DNA of 64,000 nucleotides from Streblospio benedicti (lineage: Eukaryota > Annelida > Polychaeta > Spionida > Spionidae), in assembly GCA_019095985.1 (NCBI GenBank), contig CM032666.1, positions 53,494,320-53,558,319 on the forward strand. The letters run 5' to 3'. Of the stretch, positions 36,886 to 54,469 are shown one piece after another. Made by a program: the position numbers and the translations under genes. The notes under the pieces were generated by a model that saw nothing but the letters and a program-made list of their open reading frames with translations, searched no databases and was not told the origin of the DNA. Each line of letters begins with the position of its first letter. The first letter of the stretch is position 1.

Positions 36886-39800
36886 CTAGTTTTCTATCAT
36901 TTCCTCCTCCTCCGACGCTGTGAGTTCTGAGCTCCAGTCGTCCTCCTCCCTGCACGCGTAGCATCTCCCTTCTATATCTCGCCAGCAGTCGGCACAGTAC
37001 CCAAATCTGCGAAAAATGACAGTCGGTTTATTTTTTTACTGGTGGGATTCGAATCCACGAGCAATGAAAGTCTTGTTTTACAAAGTGGGTATGCTTCCCA
37101 GGAAGTTTAAAGAGATATACTAATGTGACACCCGGATGCCAAATACCTGGTGTAAATGTTAACTCTATCGAGCGTATGCAACTGTATGCAAAGTGGACTA
37201 TAACACTCATACTTTTGATTTACATTTATTTGTCATGGTAAATATGGACAATAGTGGTAAATTTTCTGAGAAACATCTATTCTCGAGTGTACAGTGACTG
37301 TTTACGTAATAATGGGTGATTATGTGGATGTTTTTAGATTGCAAGTAAAGCTTACCACTGTACAAGTTCACATAAAATGTTCAATTGGATCCAATAAGCT
37401 ATCAATTGGTTTTAGTGAGTGGTGGTGGGTGGTGGTGGTGTGTGTGGGGGGGGGGGGGGGTGGGGGTATGCACACATTCACACTTTTAAAAGAACTTAAA
37501 TGTTGATTTAAGCTAGACAATAAAAAAAAACAATGATAATAAAGCGTGAACGTTCATGACGGTTAGAGTGGGGGCTGCTTGATACAAATTTCAACTTACT
37601 TGCAACCAGGATTTGGGCAGCTGACATATGTCTTTTTTGCTTTCTCATCACAAATTAAACATTTCTTTTTCCCTACTCCAAACAATCTCAGCCAGCGAAA
37701 TAGTTTGGGATATTTGCGCACTAAAGGGTCGAGTATGCCAACTTGGACTTCAAGCTTTCGTTGTCGCACTTTCCTGGCTATCTATAACAGAGAACCAAAC
37801 CTTCTTATAGCTGCAAAATGTTTATCATCACTACGTTGTTAAAGACAATATACGATGTCTGTATTGTAAATTGTAATACCCGTTTTCGTGTACGATGAAG
37901 AAAACCTTTTCTCTTTTTCAGCATATCGTTATAAAGATACAAGGTCCGTTTCTTTTTCCCTCTTCCTATAAAAAAGCCCGCGATGAGTCTCCGACAGCGT
38001 AAACCATACGCTTCACCGATGACTAATAACTCCATCAGGATAAATATACTGCAATGAAAGGTGTATTTCAATTATTCCAAATAATCTATTTTCAAACAGG
38101 AAAATTAAAATACGTGTTTAAATGGATACGTACACTATCAGTTTCTCTTTTAAAGTCTATATGATCATACAATAGTTATTACATTAGTTTTTAATCTCTT
38201 AATATCCAATATCTTATCAATTTATAAACTTGATGAACATGGATGACTAGATAGAAGCTAGGAAGAAATAAACGTAATGTTGTTCCCTTGTCCCTCATCT
38301 GGTCAGTCAGACTGCTGCATGAGGTTTGCATTGTGTATTGGCATCGAAACCACTTTCAAATTGAATATGGAGCACTATTTAAAATAAATTTGTATTGTTT
38401 TGATGTGGTATTGACACAGTAATTTTCAGAACATTGTAGATGGTATAAAATAAGTGTGGGGGTGGTGGGGGGGGTAGGGGGTGGGGGGTGTTCGTTGAGT
38501 CAGTTGATTTCTCCTAAAACGCCAGGTATTAGTTTTTAGTTGAATTACCGATTCTCTACTGAATGTCAATAATATTTAAAAAAATAATACTTTACTAAGA
38601 ACATATTCTATCTCACCTAACAAAGTCTATAAGAGATCTGGTGTCAGTTTTCATGGCGTGCGGTAAACACCTTTTATTTGAGACGTGTTGCTTTAGTGTG
38701 TGACTTTGGCTGAATCCACCGAGAAGACCCCGCAATATCTCGGCCATAACTCCAGAACCTTTCACCTGAAAAATACCCCAAATTTAAGACTCTACTGTAA
38801 TACAACTAAGTAGGGCGTGGTCACTTTCTTGATGTATATGAATTAACTTTTAATTACCTATTTAAATGCTTGAATAAAATATGTAATTTACCTTGGCACT
38901 AATCCTGTGCTCGCCAGTCTGGTAATAGTCCACATGTGTATGCTCTCGCACTAGCTCCAAAACCTCATATATCAGGCGATCTATGAAGATTATCAGAAGA
39001 AATGTGATGAATCTAGTGAACAGACGAAATGTGCCAGCTGTGAGTTTTGCTCTTTCTGCCTAAAATTCAATGATTTTGTAAATTATCAGGAGATGTTGAG
39101 TTTAAAATAATGTGAGCTACAGCATGTACCTACCACTCTGAGAATCAATGTTACAATTTTGAGGACTTACCACCCACCAAATATCTTAGTATCATATCTT
39201 ATGTCATTGTCGTCACCTTAGAAAATTTCATGGAGCTTGGTACAATTGTTGAAGCTGTCTCAGATTTTTTCAGCGGCAGTAAGGTTGTCTTTCCTTGTAG
39301 AGCTCGCCTTTTATCTATCCAGCGGAAATACATGTTGATGTAGATATTGTCGTGTTTAAAATCAGAGATGTACTTCTGATGATACCTGGTAATGAAAAGG
39401 TAACACATTGTATTTGTACTGAAATTATATATTGAAAGTGGTGTGATGTTTATTTAAGTCGTGTATCATGAACAGAGCTTACTTGAATGATGCTCGGATC
39501 ACTTTCAGGAACATAAATGCCAATATCTTTTGGAAGAAGCTCACAAAGAAATCAAAATACTTCTGCCGCATATTCAGCTGATGCTCAATATTTTTTGCCA
39601 CTTCTTCTGGTGTGATGATGTCAATGGATTCTGAGGTCTCAATTACTTTATACTGAAATTAGAATTGATATTTTTATGCATAATTTCCAATTTCGTGTTT
39701 AGAAAGACAATTTGTATTACATTTATTGTTTTGATTAATCTTTCTAATTTTCCAACACATTCATTAAGATGACTGGAAACTCAGTAAATATTTTCACCAT

Positions 39801-41469
39801 CACATCAACAGTAAATTTCCAACACAAACATATACCATTTAGAAACTTTTACCCTGATTTTAACTTCAAAATGTTCATTCATTTGTTCTGCAGCTTTTTC
39901 TGCCTGTTCGAAACTGCCACCAAATCCAGGATTCACCGACTCCATTGAGTCACAATTGGTACCGGTCATTTTCGGTAATAAGTTAGCTAGTTCACATATC
40001 ATAGTCAACTGAAAAGGAACGACAGTTACAGGAATATTGGAGCAAAACACATTATATTAGAAAATAAACTTTATTATCATGTTTTCCAATTGTATTTGAA
40101 AATACCTTGAGAGGCCAACAAAAGAGGTCGGCAACAATACTCATCTTATCTCTGCACCGTTGCTCTGCAGCATAAAATGATTTCTTACATGCAGTAACTC
40201 CTAAACTGAACACTTCCTCACACCGATAGTCAAGCTTTCGTTCATATTTCTGAAATTACACCCACAGAGACACATGTACTTCATATATACTCTTATAGAG
40301 TCAAATTAACTACATACATGTAATTAAGAATGAAAAGATTTCATGTATGTGAAAAACCAAACAACCTTCTCAACTTTGGGTCTGCCGTCGTCTTTTTTGG
40401 CTCGTGCTTCTATTATTTTAATGCGACCTTTATTTTTTCCATCAATATCTTCTGTAGTTTTTTTCACCTTCTCCACTTCATCATCGTCTTCAACCTCTTT
40501 CTGAACTGGCTTGAAACGCTTCTTCACTTTACTAACTATGTACTGAATTATAATTGTAAAAATAATTTAGAACGTGACCTATTGAAACTGTATTTAATGA
40601 CCATATCTTTAAACAAACAAATTGCATTGCTTCATTTCTAACTGGTCACTTCCAATATTAGTTTTATGATAAGCATATATATTACATGGTACGTCAGTGA
40701 TGAAAGAAGACTTTTAAAATTAGTAATTTTCTTATTTTGTTGTTTAGCAAATGCTTAGTAGTTACTATCAAAATATAGGTTGATCTGTAGACATTACCTG
40801 CATTTTGACAGCCTGTCTCTGTAAGTCTTTCATGATATGTTTAAGAGGAGACAGTCGAAGTTTTAGACGTGATGAAGACAAATTTGACGCCAGCAACGAA
40901 CTACACGTCATCGCACGAGTTGACTCCTTGGCGTTATACATGATGGAGGTTATGGGACCTAAGTGATTCAGAGAAAGAACATTTCAAATGTGAACTTGAG
41001 CTGAATGTTCAATAAATACAATATGCAAATTTGAGGGTTATAGATAAAGTGCAAGGTAGGGTTTACCTGACAATAAAATGCCCAAAGCGATAGCTCCCAT
41101 GCACGACCTTCCATGTTTCCCAAAGAATACAGGAATAACTAGCAAAGACATGCATCGAATTTGGACAGAGATTGCATATCCTATCCCCATGCTCACAATG
41201 AAAATAAAACCAACCAATTGCTGTGGCTTTTCAGGAAGTCCTATCTTACTAACGACTGAATAGTATAATCCAACTCCAAGTAGCAGACCGAATGGAAATC
41301 CAAGCAATGCCTTTGTATACCAATATTCGTGAGGTGGACTCGTCATAAAGCGATAAGATCTTGGGAATAGAAGCCTCATATTCACAAGAAATATGCCCAC
41401 TTTGCGTTCGAGGTTTGTACTGACACCTCTCAGCTCATCGTGCAGTTTTGCGTTTTTACGTTTCTTCAT
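36886..41469 (-). CDS. DCST1: DCST1-like DC-STAMP domain protein with C-terminal RING-like domain (12 exons)
   Basis: Multipass membrane protein; relatives (mammalian DCST1/2, fly sneaky, worm SPE-42) are sperm proteins needed for sperm-egg membrane events, and human DCST1 is also described as an E3 ubiquitin ligase. Exons in transcript order: 41469-41067, 40958-40798, 40542-40366, 40249-40106, 40008-39853, 39652-39483, 39385-39217, 39059-38892, 38765-38617, 38048-37880, 37781-37600, 37006-36886. All junctions are GT-AG and in phase, giving 722 residues (human DCST1 about 706). Seen: hydrophobic segments near the N-terminus (LLGFPFGLLLGVGLYY, GFIFIVSMGIGYAI), the family motif DNIYINMYFRWID...LLPLKK, a late segment IFILMELLVIGEAYGLRCRR leading to LYLYNDMLKKR, and eight cysteines (CLIC, CPNPGC, CADC, CYAC) near the C-terminus. 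Ending soon after the RING-like domain, and DNIYI..YF..ID, favour DCST1 over DCST2. Exon 3 is highly charged (Lys/Asp/Glu). Confidence 0.93.
37030..37210 (-). mobile_element. tRNA-derived SINE in the last DCST1 intron
   Basis: On the minus strand GTGGATTCGAATCCCACC is a perfect tRNA T-arm/B box, preceded by a region with CCTGGGAAGCATACCC. It lies in the intron between 37006 and 37600, in the same orientation as the gene. The upstream part (ACCAGGTATTTGGCATCCGG on the minus strand) shares ACCTGGTGTAAA-type sequence with 33870, hinting at a family. Confidence 0.5.
37446..37460. repeat. G15 tract in the last DCST1 intron
   Basis: Fifteen consecutive G after GTGGTGTGTGT, then TGGGGG. On the transcribed RNA of DCST1 this is a C-rich run. 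Confidence 0.85.
38456..38490. repeat. G-rich tract in a DCST1 intron
   Basis: Four or more runs of three or more G (GGGGGTGGTGGGGGGGG, then TAGGGGGTGGGGGG) within 35 bp, in the intron 38049-38616. Confidence 0.8.
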
Positions 41470-42447
41470 TTTCTTTGGCCTGTGTTAGATATGTCCTTGG
41501 TTAATAATGAAAGAAGCAGTATGTTTTGTTTTTTTTTTATCTCGTAGTTTCGTGATGGCCATAACGCAGTACGTACTACGTAAGTTCCCATTCATACTCC
41601 CCACGTCGCTCGTACTTTATATTTCATGGTCAACACGTCAAATGATCACATACGTAAAACGTTATGCGAAACGTGTAGCGTTCAATGTGATGCCATTCCC
41701 ACCACCTCTCATGCTCTAAAACCACTTGGTTTATTAAAACCCCTTTTACACAAAGTGCGTAGGCCGCCACGGTCCTACGATTTTCGTATGCGTATGAAGC
41801 GTAATAGCATGTCATAATAACGTCGTAACATAAAATAGATTTTGCGTCCAGACTTGTCACAAAGGATTTGTTATATCTACGATTGATTTATGCTCTTCAG
41901 TTGTATAATCGTGGTGATGTCCTGCTCCTGACATAGGACTCTCCTATGCTCGTCCTACGCCCGGCCTACGACTGTGCTATGACTTTGACATGTTGCAGCC
42001 AGCCTACGACTGTTCTATGACGTACCTAAGTTGGTACTGTGATACGCGTACGTCAGTTCCATGACGTATTTAAGCCTGTGTTACCTGCGTTGGTTCTGTG
42101 ATACGCCTACGTCAGTTCTATGACATACTTACCCTGTCAGAATCATCTTGGGCGTGATGCATGCTTTCCATCAACCGTAAATCCGTGCATAACAGAAACG
42201 TAAATTTTGAACACGTTCAAAACTTTACGACGGTGTGGTAAGACGGGTATTTTCAGCGAAGGATGCTCGAAAACCATAGGACTTGCGTACGCATTTTGAA
42301 TATTTTTATGTAGATCTACTTGTGTCTTAGAGGCGTCTTAATTAACTGAGGCTTACGCGCTTTGTGAAGGGGGTTTAACTCGTGCATTGTTGGTAAAAAA
42401 AATCTGTGGTTGAATTTTGACTGAAACTTATTTCAAATATATAGAAA
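41470..42447. other. Upstream region of DCST1 with a duplicated 59-bp unit
   Basis: Richer in CpG/ACGT than its flanks. A 59-bp unit is present twice in tandem at 42030-42088 and 42089 to about 42140 (both with CTGTGATACGC and ACGTCAGTTC). Related CCTACGACTGT-CTATGAC pieces occur at about 41967 and 42003. This likely includes the DCST1 promoter; no TATA box stands out. Confidence 0.45.
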
Positions 42448-42671
42448 ATGGTGGGATTAAAAGGTGGCAACAATATTTCTAGAAAATGTTCTTTCTGTGA
42501 AACAGAGCGGCAGTCTAGACAACTTTTAGGTAAGTATAGTCTATAGCAGAAAATTGTAATATTATATACTAGATCTATACGCAGAAACCCACAAGAGCAC
42601 TTATCGGTTTCTGATACTAGTATAGACGCTGCGCTCAAGTTATTGGAAGCATCTAAACAGATGTCTACAAG
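42448..42671 (+). CDS. Possible exon pair of an unidentified small gene
   Basis: ATG at 42448 opens a 27-codon segment (MVGLKGGNNISRKCSFCETE...) that ends at 42529 against a consensus donor GTAAGT. It contains CSFC, a possible half zinc-binding knuckle. A second segment, from an AG at 42584 to a GTATTT donor after 42671, is open in one frame and reads like protein (SVSDTSIDAALKLLEASKQM). The simple join of the two does not keep phase; a join at a weak AG near 42594 would. No further exon found. It may be the 5' end of a gene, a noncoding first exon, or chance. Confidence 0.25.
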
Positions 42672-43036
42672 GTATTTATGTATACGTTATAACTGGACGT
42701 AGTGGACAAACTAATCTCACAGAGTAAATAAACAATATAATATAAATATTTACCTCGTGAATGATGATAAAATGTTTTAAATAGTGCCAATAACTTGGGC
42801 ACGACGTTATTGATTAGACCAATTAACTCCAAGTCAGGGTATCTAGATTTAGGACAACATATGACATAGTTCTCCGTGCAAAAAATTTCAGCACTCCATA
42901 TTTATTTTATTTTATTATCATATTTTTTTGTATAATCATGTCAATAGCACCAACAAGAATATGCAGCTAGTAAAAGTTGAACTATTTCTGTATTGTTCCT
43001 GATTTCCTCGCAATGAGAAGAAAATGAGAAGAAATA

Positions 43037-43318
43037 CAATTCTACTCTCACTGTTCTGCCAAGCAAGCTCCTACCACTGTATTGACATAGCTGGAAATAT
43101 ATATACACACAGTCCGGGTTACAGAGACAACGGTTCACTCGTGTAACCTTTTAACAGTTCGCTGCTTGGGATGATGGTATCATTCTGGTCTCATAACCTT
43201 GAGATCGTGAGTTTGAGTCCCGTCAGAGCCACTTGATATAGTAAAATGGAAGATGTGTCTTTAGCTATGTCAATACAGTGGTAGGAGCTTGCTTGGCAGA
43301 ACAGTGAGAGTAGAATTG
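43037..43318. mobile_element. Foldback element: perfect 56-bp inverted repeat around a tRNA-like core
   Basis: 43037-43092 and 43263-43318 are exact reverse complements over 56 bases (outer end CAATTCTACTCTCACTG). The 170-bp interior contains a tRNA-like stretch with GGTCTCATAACCTTGAGATCG and the B-box-like GTTTGAGTCCC (about 43180-43232). It looks like a SINE core caught between two opposed copies of a terminal sequence. The absence of any mismatch in the arms suggests a recent event or gene conversion between arms. Confidence 0.6.
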
Positions 43319-43762
43319 AATTCACAGGCAAACTTGACAAAAAATTATACAGTTATTCATAGAAGAAGTACAATGTTTTATCTGACTTTGTGATTAAGTA
43401 AGTGGGAGAGTGGTCGTTTTAAATAAAGGTTGGTGTCATGTACAACAAACAACATGCTATGTAAGAAAACGATTTTATTGGTGACAGTTGTTACTCTCAA
43501 ATTATAAAAATACGTGTAAACATGATTCATGATTCTACTAACCTTTACGGTAACACCTGCTTTCTGGTCCAAAAAGAAACCTAAATGCAATAGATATTTT
43601 AATCGATTTTCAAACCCTCCATGTTCCTTTTTACTAAAAACAAATCCAATTATTATTTGCACGGATTTTATTTATTTCGTTGCCTATTCTTGAATATCAA
43701 TTTAAGATTTAATTAAGTACATTGTGAGTTCAATGATGAGTGGTGGTGATACTCTCTTGCGG

Positions 43763-43800
43763 TGCTGCTGCTGCTTCTGCTGCTGCTTCTGCTGCTGCTT

Positions 43801-43831
<31 letters not shown>

Positions 43832-43860
43832 TGCTGCTGCTGATGCTGCTGCTGCTGCTG
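43763..43860. repeat. (CTG)n/(CTT) interrupted triplet repeat
   Basis: About 98 bp of CTG with regular CTT interruptions. On the minus strand this is (CAG)n/(AAG) starting 16 bases after the stop codon of the Ly6-type gene, so it lies in that gene's 3' UTR. Confidence 0.9.
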
Positions 43861-43876
43861 TGATGCTTTGGTGCCT

Positions 43877-45827
43877 CTAGAGGAGACGTGCGGCAGCCAT
43901 TAGGGCCATTGCCATGACGACGATGCTGACGACAGCGGAGGTGGCCGTGTTACACAGGTTCTCCTCGCATGCACAGAACTGGCCGGTGATGTCGCCATCA
44001 ACCCGACCTCCCATCATAGTCTGGACAAAAAAAGTTTGGTCATTCGGTTAACAGTGTTTGTTTTTCAATGTTTTGATACAGTTCTCATACTATAATGTTT
44101 ACTTGGCAAAATTTGCTTTTATTTGTATAATAATGCCTTTGTTATATTGTTTTATGTTTTACCATGTAGTTCTTATGCAGGTATGATCTAGATAATATCC
44201 TAAGCACATCAATTGTGCATGATTTTCAGTCTTGATAATTATGTGCAATAGGGCATCATTAATTTATTAAGGCCACACAGGTGGTCTCCATATGGAGGCT
44301 CATGGCGGGGTCATCATGAACGCTGGACACCATGAGAAATGGTCTTATTAAAGAGGTGGTCTCTTTATAGAGGTGATCTTATTTGGAGGTTCACTTGTAT
44401 GATAGAAAAACCATGTACAATATTAGTGGTGTAACGGTTTTCTGTACATGACTCCGCTATCTATTTTTCCCCAAGGCACCACCATGCATTTGCCACATAG
44501 GCCTACACCTTTGTGGCACTCGCATTCTAGTAGAACACTTACAAACTTATCCTTGTGATCGTTGCCATCGACGCATTTATTGACATCATTAGCATCAGCT
44601 TCACAGCGATTCCTGCAGCAGTGTCAGCAAAAATATGTACATGTACATTCTATCCACCATTTTCAAGATTTTCAAGAATCTGTCAATTTGAAATGTATGT
44701 TGAGTTTTATTTAAGAGTGCTTGTACCATGGCTTATAGACCACCAATTTCGTCCGCCCATCAGTCTGGCCGACTTTTGTTATGGTTCGTTACTCCTCTAC
44801 AGGTCACATTGTTTGCCATTGGAGATGCTCAAATTCGGGGTGTACTTTGAGAATACTGAGCACTTGTAACAGTCGGCTGTTGGGAGTGGTGGACGTCTAT
44901 TGGTATAAATTGGTACAATATGATATTTTGGTATAGTGATGGTTTAAGATATGATTGGCATTGTTGTTTGGTTTTGTAATATTCTATGTTTTGGAACTGG
45001 TAGTTGAAAAATTTTAAATTAAATTGAAAAGGACACTGGAGGTGTCGAAACATGTATAAATAAATTTGGACCAACATGAAATAGATTTTATTTTTATATT
45101 TTTTATTATAAAGCAGCAGAAACAGAACAGAAAACAAGGAAAACACATAATGATTGGAAGATTAGCTATATAATAAAGATCAACATCGTGATTCTTTCTA
45201 CCTCGGCACGGTACAGAGCCATACCAGAGATTGGTGGCATTGTTCTGGTATAGATGTACCTCGTATTGCGAGTGTGCACAGGGTTAGATAGCTTGTTAAT
45301 CAAAAGGGCTGAGTCATTTTGGGAAGTAGACCATAAAAAACTCACATTCACATTTACTAGTCGCGCGCCCTTGCATTGATATTACAGTTCTTGGTCAACG
45401 TAGACACACAAGTAGAGTTATGTGTAATCAGTCGATGTTTCTTGACAACTTCCATTCGTCATAAAATTGAATACATGTTGCTATTATTCCAGCTGTGGGA
45501 CTACCTGGACATCACACCATATCGACCTCGACCGAGCAAAACCAGTCATTGTTAAAGGTCGCTACACGCTAGTAACCGTGGAGTGCAAATAAGATCTAGG
45601 CCCTACATTTTAGTCGCGATCGTTACAAAGTGCTTTTAACGTTCATTTAGTTATTGCTGGGACCCATATGAATAGTTTCGCACATACTCAATATTTCCCC
45701 CTTTTTCGGCAGAAATTCAAAAAGGTGTTAATAACAATAGAAAACAATACACTATAATATATCGTTTGTGACATTTCAAACCAGCTGACACCAGCAATAC
45801 CCAGACACACGAAACCTGCAGACACAT
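43877..45827 (-). CDS. Ly6/uPAR-type GPI-anchored small protein (4 exons)
   Basis: A predicted secreted three-finger protein held at the outer membrane by a GPI anchor. Exons: 45827-45782 (signal peptide, MCLQVSCVWVLLVSA), 44876-44801, 44612-44543, 44020-43877; all phases join, giving 111 residues. After signal cleavage the mature chain begins ADCYKCS, the classic Ly6 start; it has eight cysteines and ends in the diagnostic CACEENLCN, followed by a 20-residue hydrophobic tail (AVVSIVVMAMALMAAARLL) suited to GPI transfer. Most Ly6 domains have ten cysteines, so one disulfide may be missing. The first exon has a weak donor (GTTTGA) and a short signal peptide, so it is the least certain part; the last three exons are firm. 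Ly6 proteins serve many roles (nicotinic receptor modulation, septate junctions, gamete recognition); which one applies here cannot be read from the sequence. Confidence 0.75.
44278..44400. repeat. GACC-type dispersed short tandem units in a Ly6-gene intron
   Basis: Units CAGGTGGTCTCCATATGGAGG, GAAATGGTCTTATTAAAG and AGGTGGTCTCTTTATAGAGG. It lies in the intron 44021-44542. Confidence 0.6.
45023..45055 (+). other. Decayed hammerhead-like motif of Penelope-element type
   Basis: A stem GACAC-TGGAG-GTGTC (45032-45046) is followed directly by GAAAC, and preceded by TTGAAAAG where a hammerhead would have CTGANGA. Stem II plus GAAA in this arrangement is the recognisable part of hammerhead ribozymes found in Penelope-like retroelements. 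The core C is changed and no reverse transcriptase remains nearby, so this would be an old, inactive remnant. It lies in the first intron of the Ly6-type gene on the opposite strand. Confidence 0.35.
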
Positions 45828-46400
45828 TTTGACAATTCCGAATGTTTTTTTATAGACCCCGAGGCCCTGAAGTCCCGAGACGGTCCTGCTCGGCCACCAT
45901 ATCCGACAGATTTCTACGGTGAAATAATCTCTTTTTATTAAATGAATAAATCCGGATGTGACCTTCCCCAGGACACGCATTCACCAGTCCAGTATCGTTC
46001 ATTTTTGCAACGCTAATTACTATATGAAAATTTTGCTTTGATATGCATTTGTAAGACACTCTTAACATTAAGTCGCTCTATTGAATAAAAACCGGTGAGA
46101 ACAAGATGTATTTTTTCATTTGTACAATATCATCGCGTATGTTACCAAAGGGCGTCAACCTCGAATTTTTCATACCCACGTAAAGATGACTGTCCCGATG
46201 TAACGCCAGTTTGCGTTGTGTACTTCTCGTCTGAAGAGTCGAATTGCTTTTGTTGTGACATATGAAACATTGCAAAGGGGCAGCCCACACTGTCTCACCA
46301 CATGCGTGGGTTCAAAGGGCAGGAAAGGGTAGAATCATTATCACCAACACACACGTATTTTTAATCTTCTGCCGCAAGAAAACACCATTGTCTAAAATTT
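45828..46400. other. Intergenic between the Ly6-type gene and the assembly gap
   Basis: Contains CTATAAAAAAACATTC (minus strand) about 24 bases before the Ly6-type start codon, too close for a normal TATA box. Short minus ORFs without domains. No other feature. Confidence 0.4.
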
Positions 46401-46500
46401 NNNNNNNNNNNNNNNNNNNNNNNNNNNNNNNNNNNNNNNNNNNNNNNNNNNNNNNNNNNNNNNNNNNNNNNNNNNNNNNNNNNNNNNNNNNNNNNNNNNN
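46401..46500. other. Assembly gap (100 N)
   Basis: Exactly 100 undetermined bases; the true distance is unknown. Poly-C (CCCCCCCCCTCCCC) follows shortly after, which may have broken the assembly. Confidence 1.
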
Positions 46501-46839
46501 TTCAACCTGTCTGTAGCACGTCCGTACCCATTTTCTGACCAAGCCCCCCCCCCTCCCCGAGGGGACAAACTATCACATCAGAACATCTTATGCAGGGACA
46601 CCTCCTCCCCTGTGATTTTTACAAGGATTTTGTTTGTAAGCAAATTGTACAGCCCACCCTTTTACTGCATTAGCACATTAATTAATCACAAATATAAAAT
46701 TTGGTATAATACATAAAAATGATAACGATTCATCGGATATATATATATTGCAACAATATGTAATCACCTAAATATATAATATAGCTATATTGTTAAGTTC
46801 ACAGATAAAAGAAAATTGCTTTGATTTTATTTTCTACGT

Positions 46840-46899
46840 TGTTAGAGGGATATTTTGGCCACATCAGGCGACGAACAGACAGACTCAAAACGTAGACAG
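46840..46899 (+). promoter_or_regulatory. TFG: Probable noncoding first exon of TFG (approximate start)
   Basis: The TFG coding start is preceded 20 bases upstream by a good acceptor (TTATTCATTGCAG, ending 47203), so a 5' UTR exon must lie further left. CGTAGACAG|GTTAGA at 46899/46900 is the best donor in the interval, after a GC-richer stretch with AGGCGACGAACAGAC. The start of the exon cannot be fixed. Confidence 0.35.
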
Positions 46900-47223
46900 G
46901 TTAGACTTTTTGTGTTTAATATTATTTAAGTAATACATTGTAAGTACTTGTACTATGTTAATTAGTGATCTACTATTTAGAGACATTGCACCAAAGGTTA
47001 TAATTTTTATATCTACGTGTGAGTAGCTGTACTATATTAGACAAGTAAACCGGTTAAGTTTGTAGGTGCCCAAGTCCTTTTTAATAATGGACCAGTGAAG
47101 TGGTGGGTTACTGCCGGTACACATAGTCGATGATAGATCTAGAGGTTTACGCCGTTTTATATCAATTGTTTGTATGCGCATTAAATAAAATTATTCATTG
47201 CAGGGGTACAAAGGACTCAAAGC

Positions 47224-54469
<7,246 letters not shown>

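Noticed and set aside
33605-37210. tRNA genes at the B-box-like sequences near 33660, 37047 and (outside this span) 43205
   Set aside because: B boxes are present but no cloverleaf with acceptor stem and anticodon loop can be formed; SINE remnants explain them better.
45166-45351. Open minus segment that in one frame reads NATNLWYGSVPC with a GAG|GTAGAA donor, like a Ly6 exon
   Set aside because: It lies between Ly6 exons 1 and 2, but its phase does not fit and the four other exons already make a complete protein. It could be a relic of a neighbouring copy, which I cannot support.
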